Counted from the first letter of the stretch, positions 34,884 through 44,489 are shown. The stretch is DNA of 64,000 nucleotides from Acherontichlamydia pituitae (GCA_019634675.1 JAHCAX010000003.1:1-64000); one strand, 5' to 3'. A program made the numbers and translations. The notes: generated by a model from the letters alone, not told the origin.

Positions 34884-35795
34884 TCAACAGGGGGATATTT
34901 CTGGGCAAATGAGTTTTGCAACTTCCTCATAGTTTACAAGCGCAGTATCACCCAAAGAGGAATCTTCAAGTGCAAAAAAGACGTTCTCAAATAGTCTGAC
35001 AGGTTCGCTTGCGCCTGGGTTTCTATCCATGATCTCTTTAACCCCTGCAATAAACTTCTTAAGTTGCTCATCAGCTCTCTTTTTTTCCTCAAGCGAGCCA
35101 ACGCATTTTAACAACTTTAAGCAAAGCACTTGCTTTAGAATAGGGATTTGTTCTGATGAAGGAAGATGCTTCCATGTTCCGCGGTAGCTCGATGAAGAGG
35201 TCATTTGAGCTGCAGCGTATCGCTCCGCAATCATTTGCGAATGGCCGCATACCTGATGAAATAAGTAGTAGTCTCTAAAATTGGAAAAAATACGTGCAAG
35301 GGGCGCATCGGATGGAAGGACTTTTGTTTGAATCAAATTCTGCACTAAGTAATGGGTCGCCAAACCGCTCTGATACTCACATCGTTCAATTCTCTCGACA
35401 TAGTTATCGATTTCTCCTCCTGTCATCCCGCTTTCTATTTCTAGATACTGTGTTCGTTGTTTTGCATTCTGCAGCTCGAAAATGACATAAGGAAGAATAT
35501 TCTCAACTGGACGCCCTCTTAAGCACTCGTTCAGTGAAAGCGTATTGCTTGCAAAAGAGAAGTTAGCCATCTCGCAACTAGCCAAAGCGCTTGAAAAAAT
35601 GACCTGCAGCCGTTCTCGCACAGAAAATGTCATTTTAAGAGCATCATCAAGAAGCTGTTTGGTTTCATCTTCAGAAAGGAGCACATCGATAACCTTTTGA
35701 AGGTCGGATGGATAACTGAAGTCTGCATGAACTCCCCTAGAAGCTACGGAAAGAAAGCTATCGACATATGCACTTGAAACAGAACTAGTTGTCAT
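34884..35795 (-). CDS. Putative effector, unrecognised; 3' end formed by repeat
   Basis: 303 residues, mostly helical, no signal peptide. Visible blocks are NTLSLNECLRGRPVENILPY followed by VIFELQNAKQ, and a stretch ECEYQ-like (RCEYQSGLATHYLVQ). I do not recognise the family. Its last ten or so codons (EEVAKLICPEISPC) are written by the terminal sequence of the family A repeat (34890-34928), so the natural C-terminus may have been replaced. The Ser-rich N-terminus and isolated position resemble other putative effectors here. The RBS is weak. Confidence 0.6.
   Translation of the reverse strand: MTTSSVSSAYVDSFLSVASRGVHADFSYPSDLQKVIDVLLSEDETKQLLDDALKMTFSVRERLQVIFSSALASCEMANFSFASNTLSLNECLRGRPVENILPYVIFELQNAKQRTQYLEIESGMTGGEIDNYVERIERCEYQSGLATHYLVQNLIQTKVLPSDAPLARIFSNFRDYYLFHQVCGHSQMIAERYAAAQMTSSSSYRGTWKHLPSSEQIPILKQVLCLKLLKCVGSLEEKKRADEQLKKFIAGVKEIMDRNPGASEPVRLFENVFFALEDSSLGDTALVNYEEVAKLICPEISPC
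34890..34928. repeat. Family A repeat end, partial copy
   Basis: CTGGGCAAATGAGTTTTGCA, then ACTTCCTC, matches the right end of the element at 1-136 and the ends at 44302-44485. It lies within the 3' end of the minus-strand gene. Confidence 0.7.
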
Positions 35796-36008
35796 AGTGT
35801 TTTAACCTGTAGATACCCCTCGATCATTTCATTTTCCCCCCTTTGTCATAACAAAAACAACAAAAATGGAGCTAATCATCGAATAAACATATTGCATTTA
35901 ACATCATACACTAAAATCCATTTTTTCAACAAACAATTACATTGATTTTAAATAAAATTATATGTTATAATGAATTATATAAATTAACTTTAATTAAAAA
36001 GGTAAATA

Positions 36009-37130
36009 ATGGCATCTTCATCATCACCTGCAAAATCACTAATCCCTTACACCCCTCCCTTAGTTGTTTCGGCAATGCTTGACCCCTCTTCCCAACTCGA
36101 TCCAATGGATCCCTCATTGCTACTAGTTCTATTTGAACGTTCAGTAAGACAAAGCGAAGACCAGCATGCCGAAAGCCTAGTTTGCAGAGATTTATGCACG
36201 CTTGAAGCTCCTCCAAAACCATTAGACCCTAAGAAGGCGCTTGAACTTCAGCATTTTATTGATGCGAACCCAGCGCTGCAATCAGAATTAATAAGCCGAT
36301 CACTTGAACTCATGGATCAAGTTCGTGCTAATGCAGCATCCATGGGAATCCCCGCAGAAACGATCGGGTCTATGGATTTTTGCTGGGACATAGACTCCTT
36401 AGGCTTGCCTTATGTGTTATATCCTAAATCGAGCTCCGACAATTTTCAACTGCACATCCCCTTGCTGTTTTTGGTGAATTGGACAGATCTTCAAACTCAG
36501 AATGAGATCTATGCTTTAGTTGAAAAGGTATATCAGCTCAATCCTAATACCAAGCAAATGATGGCTTTCTCCGAATTCCTCTTACAGGAAGACTCGGGCA
36601 TCAACATTAAGTCCTTTATGCTGTTCCATGAACTGGCACACATTGCTAATGGCGATCACAAAACAACGGCAAAACACTACGCTAATGGCGGAGATAGAAG
36701 TTATGAAAGCGTAGGGATCCTTAGCCGAAAATTTGAAAAGCGAGCAGATATAACGGCTGCCTATTTTTTAGGTCGTGCAGAAGCTGGAATCAGCTGCATG
36801 CATACAATGCAAAAGTACTCTACATCTGAATACTATTTTCACCCCTCTGATATCAAAAGAGCAACCTATCTGGAAAAATACGGGCAGGAAGGAAATCAGT
36901 ACCTTTGGAAACAGATTGAAAAGATGCATTTCCACCTTGGCTATCCCGACCTCATAACAAACAGTCCGTTTTCCACTTCTCCATCTCGAGCAATTGCTCC
37001 AGTTTCACCTGCCCATATCTCCGGCTTAGCAGCGATAGAAGACTGTGAAGAGATTATTGTTAGAGGCTTTACTCAAGTCGAAGAGTTAGATATTTATACT
37101 GATGGAGCTGAAGGCTGGCATTTAGATTGA
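36009..37130 (+). CDS. Putative M48-like zinc metallopeptidase effector
   Basis: 373 residues, no signal peptide, Ser-rich start (MASSSSPAKS). Zinc-peptidase core: H207-E208-x-x-H211 in LFHELAHIANGDH, then KFEKRADITAAYFLG (E243, D246) 32 residues later, as in the third-ligand ExxxD region of M48 (Ste24/HtpX-like) enzymes. Unlike HtpX there is no membrane span. The strand before HELAH (about 140-165) also fits. The target is unknown; a secreted host-acting protease is inference. AT-rich upstream DNA. Confidence 0.6.
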   Translation: MASSSSPAKSLIPYTPPLVVSAMLDPSSQLDPMDPSLLLVLFERSVRQSEDQHAESLVCRDLCTLEAPPKPLDPKKALELQHFIDANPALQSELISRSLELMDQVRANAASMGIPAETIGSMDFCWDIDSLGLPYVLYPKSSSDNFQLHIPLLFLVNWTDLQTQNEIYALVEKVYQLNPNTKQMMAFSEFLLQEDSGINIKSFMLFHELAHIANGDHKTTAKHYANGGDRSYESVGILSRKFEKRADITAAYFLGRAEAGISCMHTMQKYSTSEYYFHPSDIKRATYLEKYGQEGNQYLWKQIEKMHFHLGYPDLITNSPFSTSPSRAIAPVSPAHISGLAAIEDCEEIIVRGFTQVEELDIYTDGAEGWHLD

Positions 37131-37172
37131 AAAACCTGTCCGAGTAAAAAGTTCCAGTACATAGAAATAAGC

Positions 37173-38171
37173 TTAAACACAGACTTTTAGAAACAAGTTT
37201 TCCAGGACAACGCGGAGTTTGGAATGACGTTGCAGCGCAAGTTGGCAGGTTTCAATCTGCTCGAACATCTGCTCCATGGATGGAATCTTCCCGTGGGCGC
37301 TTAGTTTAAGCTCCTCTTCATGGTCTCGGTAGTAGAGCGAGGCGGAATGCACCCCTTCCCGAATCAAGTGCAAGTCTCGGTACCAAGCTAAAATCTCTTC
37401 AAAAAGCGATTCCACTTGTTTATGCGATGATCCCCCTTCTTCGCTTTCCTCTTTATCTTCAGATTCCGATTGGAGCGTTTCTTCAAGCTGAGTGCATAGC
37501 TTGAGGAAACGGGGATATTCCCTTTGGATATCGCAGTTAAGCAGCTCGATCAGGACCTCTCTTTTCTGGCTCTTCAAGTCGGTCGTCAGCTGTAAAGCTT
37601 TACCTAGCGAACCATGAGACAATAGGGAGATCCTTTCAGCTTCTGTAGACGTTTTTTGCTGCTGCTGGACAAGGTATTCGGAAATTAAGGCGTCGGCGAT
37701 CGGGAAGAACGGGATGCGGCGGCAGCGGGAGACGATCGTTGGAAGGAGGAGCTCCGGTTTATCCGAGAGCAAGATGATGTAGCTGTCGAGGTTGGGCTCT
37801 TCAAAGGTTTTAAGGAGCGCATTGCTGCTTGCGGGAAGCATCTGGTGCGCATCGTGGATAATAAAGACTTTGATGGGAGCTTCAAAAGGAGGCATTCCCA
37901 CTTCATCGATCAGTTTGCGCATCGATTCGATCGGGTGCAAAGAACCTTTTCCTTCAGGCAAGTAGATATGAACGTCGGGGTGGTTTCCAGATAGGATCTT
38001 CGATTGGTGGGCTTCCCCCATCAAATGGGCTGCCAAAGCGAGGGCAAACCGGCTTTTACCAACGCCATCAGGGCCGGCAAAAAGGAGGGTGTTGGGTACG
38101 GTCTTCTGGCCGGCCATCCGCTGAAGGGCGGCCTTAGCCATCTCATTTCCGAGCAGTGTGCAAAAGGGCAT
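37173..38171 (-). CDS. holB: DNA polymerase III subunit delta prime
   Basis: 332 residues. Clamp-loader AAA+ subunit. The Walker A region GPDGVGKSRFALALA, the sensor KTFEEPNLDSYIILLSD and the SRC motif (TIVSRCRRIPFF) are present. The zinc-binding Cys cluster usual between Walker A and B is absent (GEAHQSKILSGNHPDVHIYL has His but no Cys), as in other minimal delta-prime proteins. A Glu/Ser-rich insert occurs at about 240. It overlaps tmk by 29 bases, consistent with the chlamydial order I recall (CT187-CT191). Confidence 0.85.
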   Translation of the reverse strand: MPFCTLLGNEMAKAALQRMAGQKTVPNTLLFAGPDGVGKSRFALALAAHLMGEAHQSKILSGNHPDVHIYLPEGKGSLHPIESMRKLIDEVGMPPFEAPIKVFIIHDAHQMLPASSNALLKTFEEPNLDSYIILLSDKPELLLPTIVSRCRRIPFFPIADALISEYLVQQQQKTSTEAERISLLSHGSLGKALQLTTDLKSQKREVLIELLNCDIQREYPRFLKLCTQLEETLQSESEDKEESEEGGSSHKQVESLFEEILAWYRDLHLIREGVHSASLYYRDHEEELKLSAHGKIPSMEQMFEQIETCQLALQRHSKLRVVLENLFLKVCV

Positions 38172-38796
38172 CGATCTTCTCTATCGCTTGTTGGAATACG
38201 TCTTCGGGTGATTGCCTGGCATCGAGGATCTGGAACCGTTTAGGTTCTTTTTTAGCGATCTTGTGGAACGCTTTGCGGATCATCTGATGGAATTTAAGCG
38301 TTTCCGATTCGATCCGGTCTTTGCTTAATCCCGCTTTTTTGACTCTCTGAAAACCTATCTTAGGATCGAGATCCAGGTAAAGGGTCAGATCGGGCTTGAC
38401 CTCGGAACAGGCAAAGGCGCAGAGCTTGCGCACCCACGCTTCTTCAAAACCTCGCGCGCCGCTCTGGTAGGCTACCGTTGAGTCGTTAAAACGGTCGCAG
38501 AGGACGATCTCTTTACGCTTGAGGGCAGGAAGGATCAGCTCATCGACATGCTGGGCTCGGTCGGACAAAAAAAGGAGGAGCTCGGCCCTTTTAGAGAGGG
38601 TATGCTCCTGATGATCGAGCAAAAGGGAGCGGATCGCCTTGCCAATGACGGTCCCGCCTGGGGCCCGTGTCTTGAGGACAGAAAGCTGCAAAGATTGAAG
38701 GTGGGCATAGACCTTTTCGATCAATGTGGTCTTGCCCGCTCCTTCGCCGCCTTCGAATGTGATCAGGATACCTTTGCGCTTCCTGCTTTTCGGCAT
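38143..38796 (-). CDS. tmk: Thymidylate kinase
   Basis: 217 residues. Phosphorylates dTMP to dTDP. P-loop FEGGEGAGKTTLIEKVYAHL, the DRF-type motif in LCDRFNDSTVAYQSGARGFE, and LYLDLDPKIGFQRV before the lid. It lies four bases after gyrA and overlaps holB, in a replication-linked cluster. Confidence 0.95.
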   Translation of the reverse strand: MPKSRKRKGILITFEGGEGAGKTTLIEKVYAHLQSLQLSVLKTRAPGGTVIGKAIRSLLLDHQEHTLSKRAELLLFLSDRAQHVDELILPALKRKEIVLCDRFNDSTVAYQSGARGFEEAWVRKLCAFACSEVKPDLTLYLDLDPKIGFQRVKKAGLSKDRIESETLKFHQMIRKAFHKIAKKEPKRFQILDARQSPEDVFQQAIEKIDALLHTARK

Positions 38797-38800
38797 GGGA

Positions 38801-41344
38801 TCACTCTTCCGGAGTCACATCTTCTTGTTCCGATTCGACAGCTTCTGCAACAGGCTCAGCAGCGCCTTCCGCTGAAGGTTCACTCTTCTGCTCATTGTTG
38901 TCCGTTTCCACATGTTCAATGCGGGTAATGCCAACCAGGACATCTTTTTCCGGAAGGTTTACAAGGCGTACGCCTTGGGTCGATCTGCCCATGACGCGCA
39001 CATCCTGCATGCTGATGCGCAGGGTCTGGCCGACATTGGACATCATGACGACGCTGTCCTTGTCCGTTACGGAGAGGGCTCCGACAACAAGGCCATTGCG
39101 TTCCGAAGTGATGATGGAACGGACGCCGACGCCTCCGCGGTTTGTCTGGCGGAACTCTTCGACATCGGAGCGTTTTCCATATCCATGTTCGCAGACGACA
39201 AGGATGGTGTGGCTCGGTTGGACGACTTCGCATGAGACGACAGCATCTTCTGGACTGCGCAAACTTGCTCCACGGACGCCGCGGGCAACTCTGCCGACAG
39301 GACGAACCTGCGCTTGGTCAAAGCGAACGGCCATACCGTTTTTCGTAAAGAGCATCACTTGGTCGGTCTCGCGAGTCAAGCGAGCTGCAATCACCTCGTC
39401 TCCCTCGTCGATATTGATCGCGTAGACCCCTTTGCGACGCGGTGAGCTGAAGGCATTCAGATCAGTCTTCTTGACAACGCCTTGGCGTGTGGCAAGGAGG
39501 ATGAATGCAGGATCTTCAAAACCTTTGACGCGGAGTACAGTCGCAATCTTCTCGGACGGCTGGATGTCTTCGAGGAGATTGATTAGAGGTTTTCCTTTAG
39601 ACCTGCGGCCAGCTTCCGGGATCTCCCAAGCTTTGAGCCAGTAGCAACGGCCAAAGTTCGTGAAGATGAGCAGATAGTCGTGGGTCGAGGCAACATAAAT
39701 GTCCTTCAACACATCGGTCTCTTTCTTCATCTCGAGCCCGATCACACCATGTCCGCCGCGGCGCTGTTCGCGGAATGTATCGATAGGCATCCGCTTGATG
39801 TAGTCGTCTTCTGAAATCGTGATGATGACAGGAAGATCTGGAATCAGGTCTTCGATATTGAACTCCCCTTCCGCAGCGATGATCTTGGTCTTCCGGTCGG
39901 AAGCATGATGCCTCTTGAGGTCGTTCAACTCGTCTTTAATGATGCCGCGCACCAACGATTCGCTTGCTAAAACTGCACGGTAGTGGGCGATCTTAGCAAG
40001 GAGCTCTTGGTACTCCGATTCGATCTTTTCCCTTTCCAAGCCTGTGAGCTGGTAGAGGCGCAAATCAAGGACTGCGTTTGCTTGCCGCTCTGTGAAGTGG
40101 TAGGTCGCCATCAATTGGGCTTTGGCTGCATCGCGGCTCTCGCTGGCTCGGATCAGCTTGACGACAGCGTCCAGATGGTCTAGCGCCTTTAAATACCCTT
40201 CTAAAATATGGGCGCGCGCCTCAGCTTTTGCAAGCTCGAAGCGGGTGCGCCTACGGATCACATCGATCCGGTGATCGATCCACGCTAAGATCATCTGCTT
40301 GACGTTCATTACGCGGGGAAGCCCCTTGTCGAGCGCAAGCATGTTCGATCCGAAGGTCACCTGCATGTCGGTGTAGCGGTAGAGCTGGTTGATCGAAACA
40401 TCGGGGATCTCGCCCCGTTTCAGCTCGAGGACGATCCGCATTCCATCTTTGTCTGATTCGTCGCGGATATCGGAAACGCCTGGAATTGTCTTCTCATTGA
40501 CGAGGTTCGCGATCTTTTGGATCAGGTCGGCTTTGCTGATGTTATAAGGGATCTCATCGATGACAAGGCGCTGCCTGTCCCCATCTTCCTGATCTTCAAC
40601 GCGGATCACGCCGCGCAAGATGATCTTGCCCCGGCCTGTATAGAACGCTTCTTTGACGCCGCGGTAGCCGCAGATCACTCCGCCTGTTGGGAAGTCGGGA
40701 GCTGGCATCACTTGCATGATCTGTTCGATCGTCGTTGCTGGATCATCGATCAGCAGAGTTGTCGCAGAAATAAGCTCGCCTAAATTATGAGGCGGGATAT
40801 TGGTCGCCATACCGACAGCGATCCCTGACGAGCCGTTGCAAAGCAAGTTAGGAAACTTCGCAGGGAAAACAGTCGGTTCCGTTTTCGTCTCATCGTAGTT
40901 GGGAATGAGGTCGACCGTGTCCTTCTCCATGTCTTCCATCAAAGCGACAGAGGCGTGCGTCAGGCGGGCTTCCGTATAACGCATCGCAGCTGGGGGGTCT
41001 CCGTCGACCGATCCGAAGTTACCTTGCCCATCGACTAGGCGGTAGCGCATCGCCCAATCTTGCGCCATGCGGACAAGCGTGGGGTAGATCACTGTTTCGC
41101 CGTGCGGATGGTAGTCGCCTGATGTATCGCCTGAAATTTTGGCGCACTTACGGTGTTTTCCTCCCGGGCTCAAATTAAGCTGGCGCATCGCGTAGAGGAT
41201 GCGGCGCTGGGAAGGCTTAAGGCCGTCGCGCACATCGGGAAGGGCGCGGGAAATGATCACGGACATCGAATAGCGGAGATAGCTTTCCTTGACCTCTTCT
41301 TCGACGTTGCGTGGGACGACGATTTCATCTTTTGTATAAGACAT
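38801..41344 (-). CDS. gyrA: DNA gyrase subunit A
   Basis: 847 residues. Breakage-reunion subunit with the active Tyr in AMRYTEARL. The gyrase-type GyrA box QRRGGHG separates it from ParC. In the quinolone-resistance region, HPHGETVIYPTLVRM, the residues matching E. coli Ser83 and Asp87 are Thr84 and Pro88; Glu83, Val85 and Ile86 differ from E. coli as well. The C-terminal beta-pinwheel has repeated GVRGxxL-like blades (RGVRGASLR, RGGVGVRSI, GVRLVNL), and the tail is acidic (EQEDVTPEE). Eleven bases separate it from gyrB. Confidence 0.97.
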   Translation of the reverse strand: MSYTKDEIVVPRNVEEEVKESYLRYSMSVIISRALPDVRDGLKPSQRRILYAMRQLNLSPGGKHRKCAKISGDTSGDYHPHGETVIYPTLVRMAQDWAMRYRLVDGQGNFGSVDGDPPAAMRYTEARLTHASVALMEDMEKDTVDLIPNYDETKTEPTVFPAKFPNLLCNGSSGIAVGMATNIPPHNLGELISATTLLIDDPATTIEQIMQVMPAPDFPTGGVICGYRGVKEAFYTGRGKIILRGVIRVEDQEDGDRQRLVIDEIPYNISKADLIQKIANLVNEKTIPGVSDIRDESDKDGMRIVLELKRGEIPDVSINQLYRYTDMQVTFGSNMLALDKGLPRVMNVKQMILAWIDHRIDVIRRRTRFELAKAEARAHILEGYLKALDHLDAVVKLIRASESRDAAKAQLMATYHFTERQANAVLDLRLYQLTGLEREKIESEYQELLAKIAHYRAVLASESLVRGIIKDELNDLKRHHASDRKTKIIAAEGEFNIEDLIPDLPVIITISEDDYIKRMPIDTFREQRRGGHGVIGLEMKKETDVLKDIYVASTHDYLLIFTNFGRCYWLKAWEIPEAGRRSKGKPLINLLEDIQPSEKIATVLRVKGFEDPAFILLATRQGVVKKTDLNAFSSPRRKGVYAINIDEGDEVIAARLTRETDQVMLFTKNGMAVRFDQAQVRPVGRVARGVRGASLRSPEDAVVSCEVVQPSHTILVVCEHGYGKRSDVEEFRQTNRGGVGVRSIITSERNGLVVGALSVTDKDSVVMMSNVGQTLRISMQDVRVMGRSTQGVRLVNLPEKDVLVGITRIEHVETDNNEQKSEPSAEGAAEPVAEAVESEQEDVTPEE

Positions 41345-41355
41345 ATGCGGTTCTC

Positions 41356-43839
41356 TTAAATATCCAAGTTCTTAACTGATAGAGCATGCTGCTCGATGAA
41401 GGCTCTGCGCGGCGGCACATCTTCGCCCATTAACATGGTGAACATGTGGTCTGCTGCGATCGCGTCTGGCAATGTCACCTTGAGAAGGGTGCGTTTAGCT
41501 GGATCCATGGTCGTTTCCCACAGCTGGTCGGCGTTCATCTCTCCAAGACCCTTGTACCGTTGGATCTCGATCCCTTTTCGGCCATTATTGCGCAGGACCT
41601 CTATCCCCTCTTTCAAGGTGTGGACAGGCGTCTCTCTTTGTTCCTCGTCGATGATATCGAAGAGCTTGCCGTCGGCAATGACGTATTGGTCGATGGCAAA
41701 ATTGAATGCCGCCAACCGGTTTTTCAATTGGTCGAGTGCTTGTTTTTCATACAGTTCGACAAACGGGATCGACTTGGGCCTGAAGGCCTTCATCTCTTCC
41801 GTCTGTTCCGCTTCAGGAATAGAGGCCAGTGTTTCAGCATGCTTTTGCCGCTGCACTTCCTCGTCCTGTTTTTTCACTTGGGCAAACTCATCTTCCGAAT
41901 AAATGAACCGGCTCTCATCAGCCAGTTTCAGCTGAAAACGGGGAAGGCGCCCTTGTTCATCTTTGGAAGCGATGAACTCGCGGAACGGGATCCCTTTTCT
42001 TTCGACCGAAACGATGAAGGTCTCAACTTCGCGCACAGCTTCGATCATCTCATCGACTTGCTCTTTGGAGAGCGGGTCTGTCCTTCCGACAAGCCGCAAA
42101 TGGACATCGCTAGTGCCCAGTTTGAGCAAGTACTCGTCCATCTCTTTTTCCGAGTGGATGTAGCGGCTGACCTTCTTGCGCGTCGCGCGGTACAATGGAG
42201 GCCTTGCGATGTAAATGAAATTGTTCTCGATCAGCGCCGGCATATGGCGGTAGAAGAAGGTGAGGAGCAGCGTGCGGATGTGGGATCCGTCGACGTCGGC
42301 GTCCGTCATGATGATGATTTTGTGGTAGCGGAGCTTTTCGAGGTTGAAGTTGTCCTGTCCGATCCCGCAGCCAAATGCAGCGATCATTGCGCCGACTTCC
42401 TGGTTCTGCAAGATTTTTTCAAGGCGCGCTTTTTCGACGTTCAAGATCTTACCGCGGATTGGCAAGACAGCTTGGAACCTTCTGTCCCGTCCTGTCTTAG
42501 CAGAACCGCCCGCAGAATCTCCCTCGACGATGTAGATCTCGCACAAGGCAGGATCTTTTTCTTGGCAGTCGGTGAGCTTTCCAGGGAGGCGCGCGCTGTC
42601 GAGCGCTGTTTTCCTCAAGGTGAGCTCACGTGCTTTGCGCGCCGCTTCGCGCGCTTGCGCGGCCAAGATCGCCTTTTCGACGATCATCCGAGAAATGACA
42701 GGGTTTTCTTGGAGGAAGGTCATCAGCTCTTCGCCGACGATCTGCTGGACGATCGATGCGACATCGCTGTTGCCGAGGCGCTGCTTGGTCTGTCCTTCAA
42801 ACTGGGGATTGGGCACTTTGACCGAAATGACCGCCGTCATCCCTTCCCGCATATCGTCGCCTTGCACCCCGATCTTATCGCTCTTAAGGAGGTTATGGCC
42901 CTTGATATACTGGTTGAGGACCCGGGTCAACGCTGTGATGAACCCGGTGACATGCGTGCCGCCTTGGCGTGTTGCAATGTTGTTGACGTAGGAATAGGTG
43001 TTTTCTGTGTAGGTGTCGTTCCATTGCATCGCCACTTCGAAATCGATCGGCCCGTCGACACCCTCTTTCATTCCATGGATATAGATCGGTTTTGGAAAGA
43101 GAGGTGTCTTGTTCTCATTAAGGTACTCGACAAACGACTTCACGCCCCCTTCATAACAGAAAGAGATCTCAACAGGGGCTGTTTCCCTCTCGTCGCGGAA
43201 GTTGATCTTCAGTCCCCGGTTCAAGAACGCGAGTTCGCGGAACCGCTTCAGGAGGATATCGTAATCGTAAACGGTAACTGTGAAGATCGAATCATCGGGC
43301 CAGAAAGAGACTTTCGTTCCATGCTTTTGTGTTTGGCCGGTCACCTTTAATGTGGATGTGGGCTTGCCTTTTGAGAAGGTCATCTCATGGACGCTGCCGT
43401 TTTGAGAGACTTCGACAACCAGTTTTTTCGAAAGGGCGTTGACGCAAGAGACCCCTACTCCGTGAAGACCTCCAGAGACCTTATAGGTGCTCTTGTCGAA
43501 CTTGCCGCCTGCGTGCAAAATGGTCATGACGACTTCAAGAGCTGTGACATCGCGCCCTTGCTTGACCGACTCTTTTTCATGCTTGCCGATCGGGATCCCC
43601 CGTCCATCGTCTTCGACGCTGACCGAATGGTCTTTGTAGAGCGTGATCGTGATCTCTTTGCAGTGGCCGGCTAACGCCTCGTCCACGCTGTTGTCGACCA
43701 CCTCATAGACCAGTTGATGAAGGCCGTTGACTTGAGTATCGCCTATGTACATACCCGGACGTTCCCGCACCGCTTGAAGACCTTCCAAGACGGTGATCGA
43801 ACTGGCATCATATTCTTTTTCATTTGTCATCGTCGTCAT
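41356..43839 (-). CDS. gyrB: DNA gyrase subunit B
   Basis: 827 residues. GHKL ATPase part: EVVDNSVDEALAGHCKE, DDGRGIPIGKH and GGLHGVGVSCVNALS. TOPRIM part: VEGDSAGGSAKTGRDRRFQA, TDADVDGSHIRTLLLTFFYR. The C-terminal GyrB domain ends with RYKGLGEMNADQLWETTMDP. Two ATGs three codons apart could start the protein; an AAGG is better spaced for the second (43830). A long open frame on the opposite strand is an artefact of codon bias. Confidence 0.97.
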   Translation of the reverse strand: MTTMTNEKEYDASSITVLEGLQAVRERPGMYIGDTQVNGLHQLVYEVVDNSVDEALAGHCKEITITLYKDHSVSVEDDGRGIPIGKHEKESVKQGRDVTALEVVMTILHAGGKFDKSTYKVSGGLHGVGVSCVNALSKKLVVEVSQNGSVHEMTFSKGKPTSTLKVTGQTQKHGTKVSFWPDDSIFTVTVYDYDILLKRFRELAFLNRGLKINFRDERETAPVEISFCYEGGVKSFVEYLNENKTPLFPKPIYIHGMKEGVDGPIDFEVAMQWNDTYTENTYSYVNNIATRQGGTHVTGFITALTRVLNQYIKGHNLLKSDKIGVQGDDMREGMTAVISVKVPNPQFEGQTKQRLGNSDVASIVQQIVGEELMTFLQENPVISRMIVEKAILAAQAREAARKARELTLRKTALDSARLPGKLTDCQEKDPALCEIYIVEGDSAGGSAKTGRDRRFQAVLPIRGKILNVEKARLEKILQNQEVGAMIAAFGCGIGQDNFNLEKLRYHKIIIMTDADVDGSHIRTLLLTFFYRHMPALIENNFIYIARPPLYRATRKKVSRYIHSEKEMDEYLLKLGTSDVHLRLVGRTDPLSKEQVDEMIEAVREVETFIVSVERKGIPFREFIASKDEQGRLPRFQLKLADESRFIYSEDEFAQVKKQDEEVQRQKHAETLASIPEAEQTEEMKAFRPKSIPFVELYEKQALDQLKNRLAAFNFAIDQYVIADGKLFDIIDEEQRETPVHTLKEGIEVLRNNGRKGIEIQRYKGLGEMNADQLWETTMDPAKRTLLKVTLPDAIAADHMFTMLMGEDVPPRRAFIEQHALSVKNLDI

Positions 43840-43883
43840 ACCTTAAAATCTCTTTCATTTTCCGTTACATTCTGTCGTTGGAC

Positions 43884-44228
43884 TTAGCCCAAACGGAATA
43901 CAATATTTTTAATCTCAACAGCGGGAAACCTCTCCCGCAAACATTTGACCAAACGTCCTCTTTCATGCTGAGAGAGCAAGCTGTACAAGGTCGAGTTGTT
44001 GACCTTGACGTACAAGATTCCCTCTACAAAAGAGACAGCTCTTGTCATCGGCGCAAGTTTGCTGCCGACGATCTCTGGCCACGACGCTAAAATCAAATCG
44101 GGCCTTTCCTTATGCATTTCGCCGATCTGCCCAAGAAGGCGCGGCAACAATGACTTCATATCGCGATTCGTGGACTCGGTGCCGTCATAACCGAATGGCA
44201 CGCGATAGTCTGAGTTTTTCTTAGCCAT
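43884..44228 (-). CDS. dciA: DciA-like (DUF721) helicase-loading protein
   Basis: 114 residues with the DUF721 fold: LLGQIGEMHKERPDLILASW, then EIVGSKLAPMTRAVSFVEGI and VKVNNSTLYSLLSQHERGRL. DciA loads the replicative helicase in bacteria without DnaC/DnaI. Its place before gyrB-gyrA matches Chlamydia and supports a replication role. Confidence 0.8.
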   Translation of the reverse strand: MAKKNSDYRVPFGYDGTESTNRDMKSLLPRLLGQIGEMHKERPDLILASWPEIVGSKLAPMTRAVSFVEGILYVKVNNSTLYSLLSQHERGRLVKCLRERFPAVEIKNIVFRLG

Positions 44229-44301
44229 AGCTCATCAAAACCGGAGAAATTACCCCAAACCAGGACTATATTTTAGCCCCCCCATTATAGCAATAGAAAA
44301 G

Positions 44302-44485
44302 TGAGCCAGTTGCAAAACTCATTTGCCCAGTAAAATCGCCCTTTTGAGGTCATTTCCACTCATTCTTCTTGGCCGGCCCAAATGGGGCCGACCTCGTCGT
44401 ATGAAGCGTGGCAGCTTTGCTGCCACTTGTAACTGGCCTCAAAATCATCGATTTTTCTGGGCAAAGCAGTTTTACAACTGGCTCA
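44302..44485. repeat. Palindromic MITE-like element, family A, full copy
   Basis: About 184 bp with 36-bp terminal inverted repeats: TGAGCCAGTTGCAAAACTCA at the left, and the complement of the same with a few changes at the right. Internal palindromes GGCCGGCCC...GGGGCCGACC and GTGGCAGC/GCTGCCAC follow. No open frame. It abuts the 3' end of mgtE. Partial copies lie at 1-136 and 34890-34928, and shorter related palindromes at 25684 and 18200. Confidence 0.85.
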
Positions 44486-44489
44486 TACG

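Noticed and set aside
41446..43350. 634-codon open frame on the plus strand
   Set aside because: It lies entirely opposite gyrB, whose motifs are unmistakable; such antisense frames arise from codon bias.
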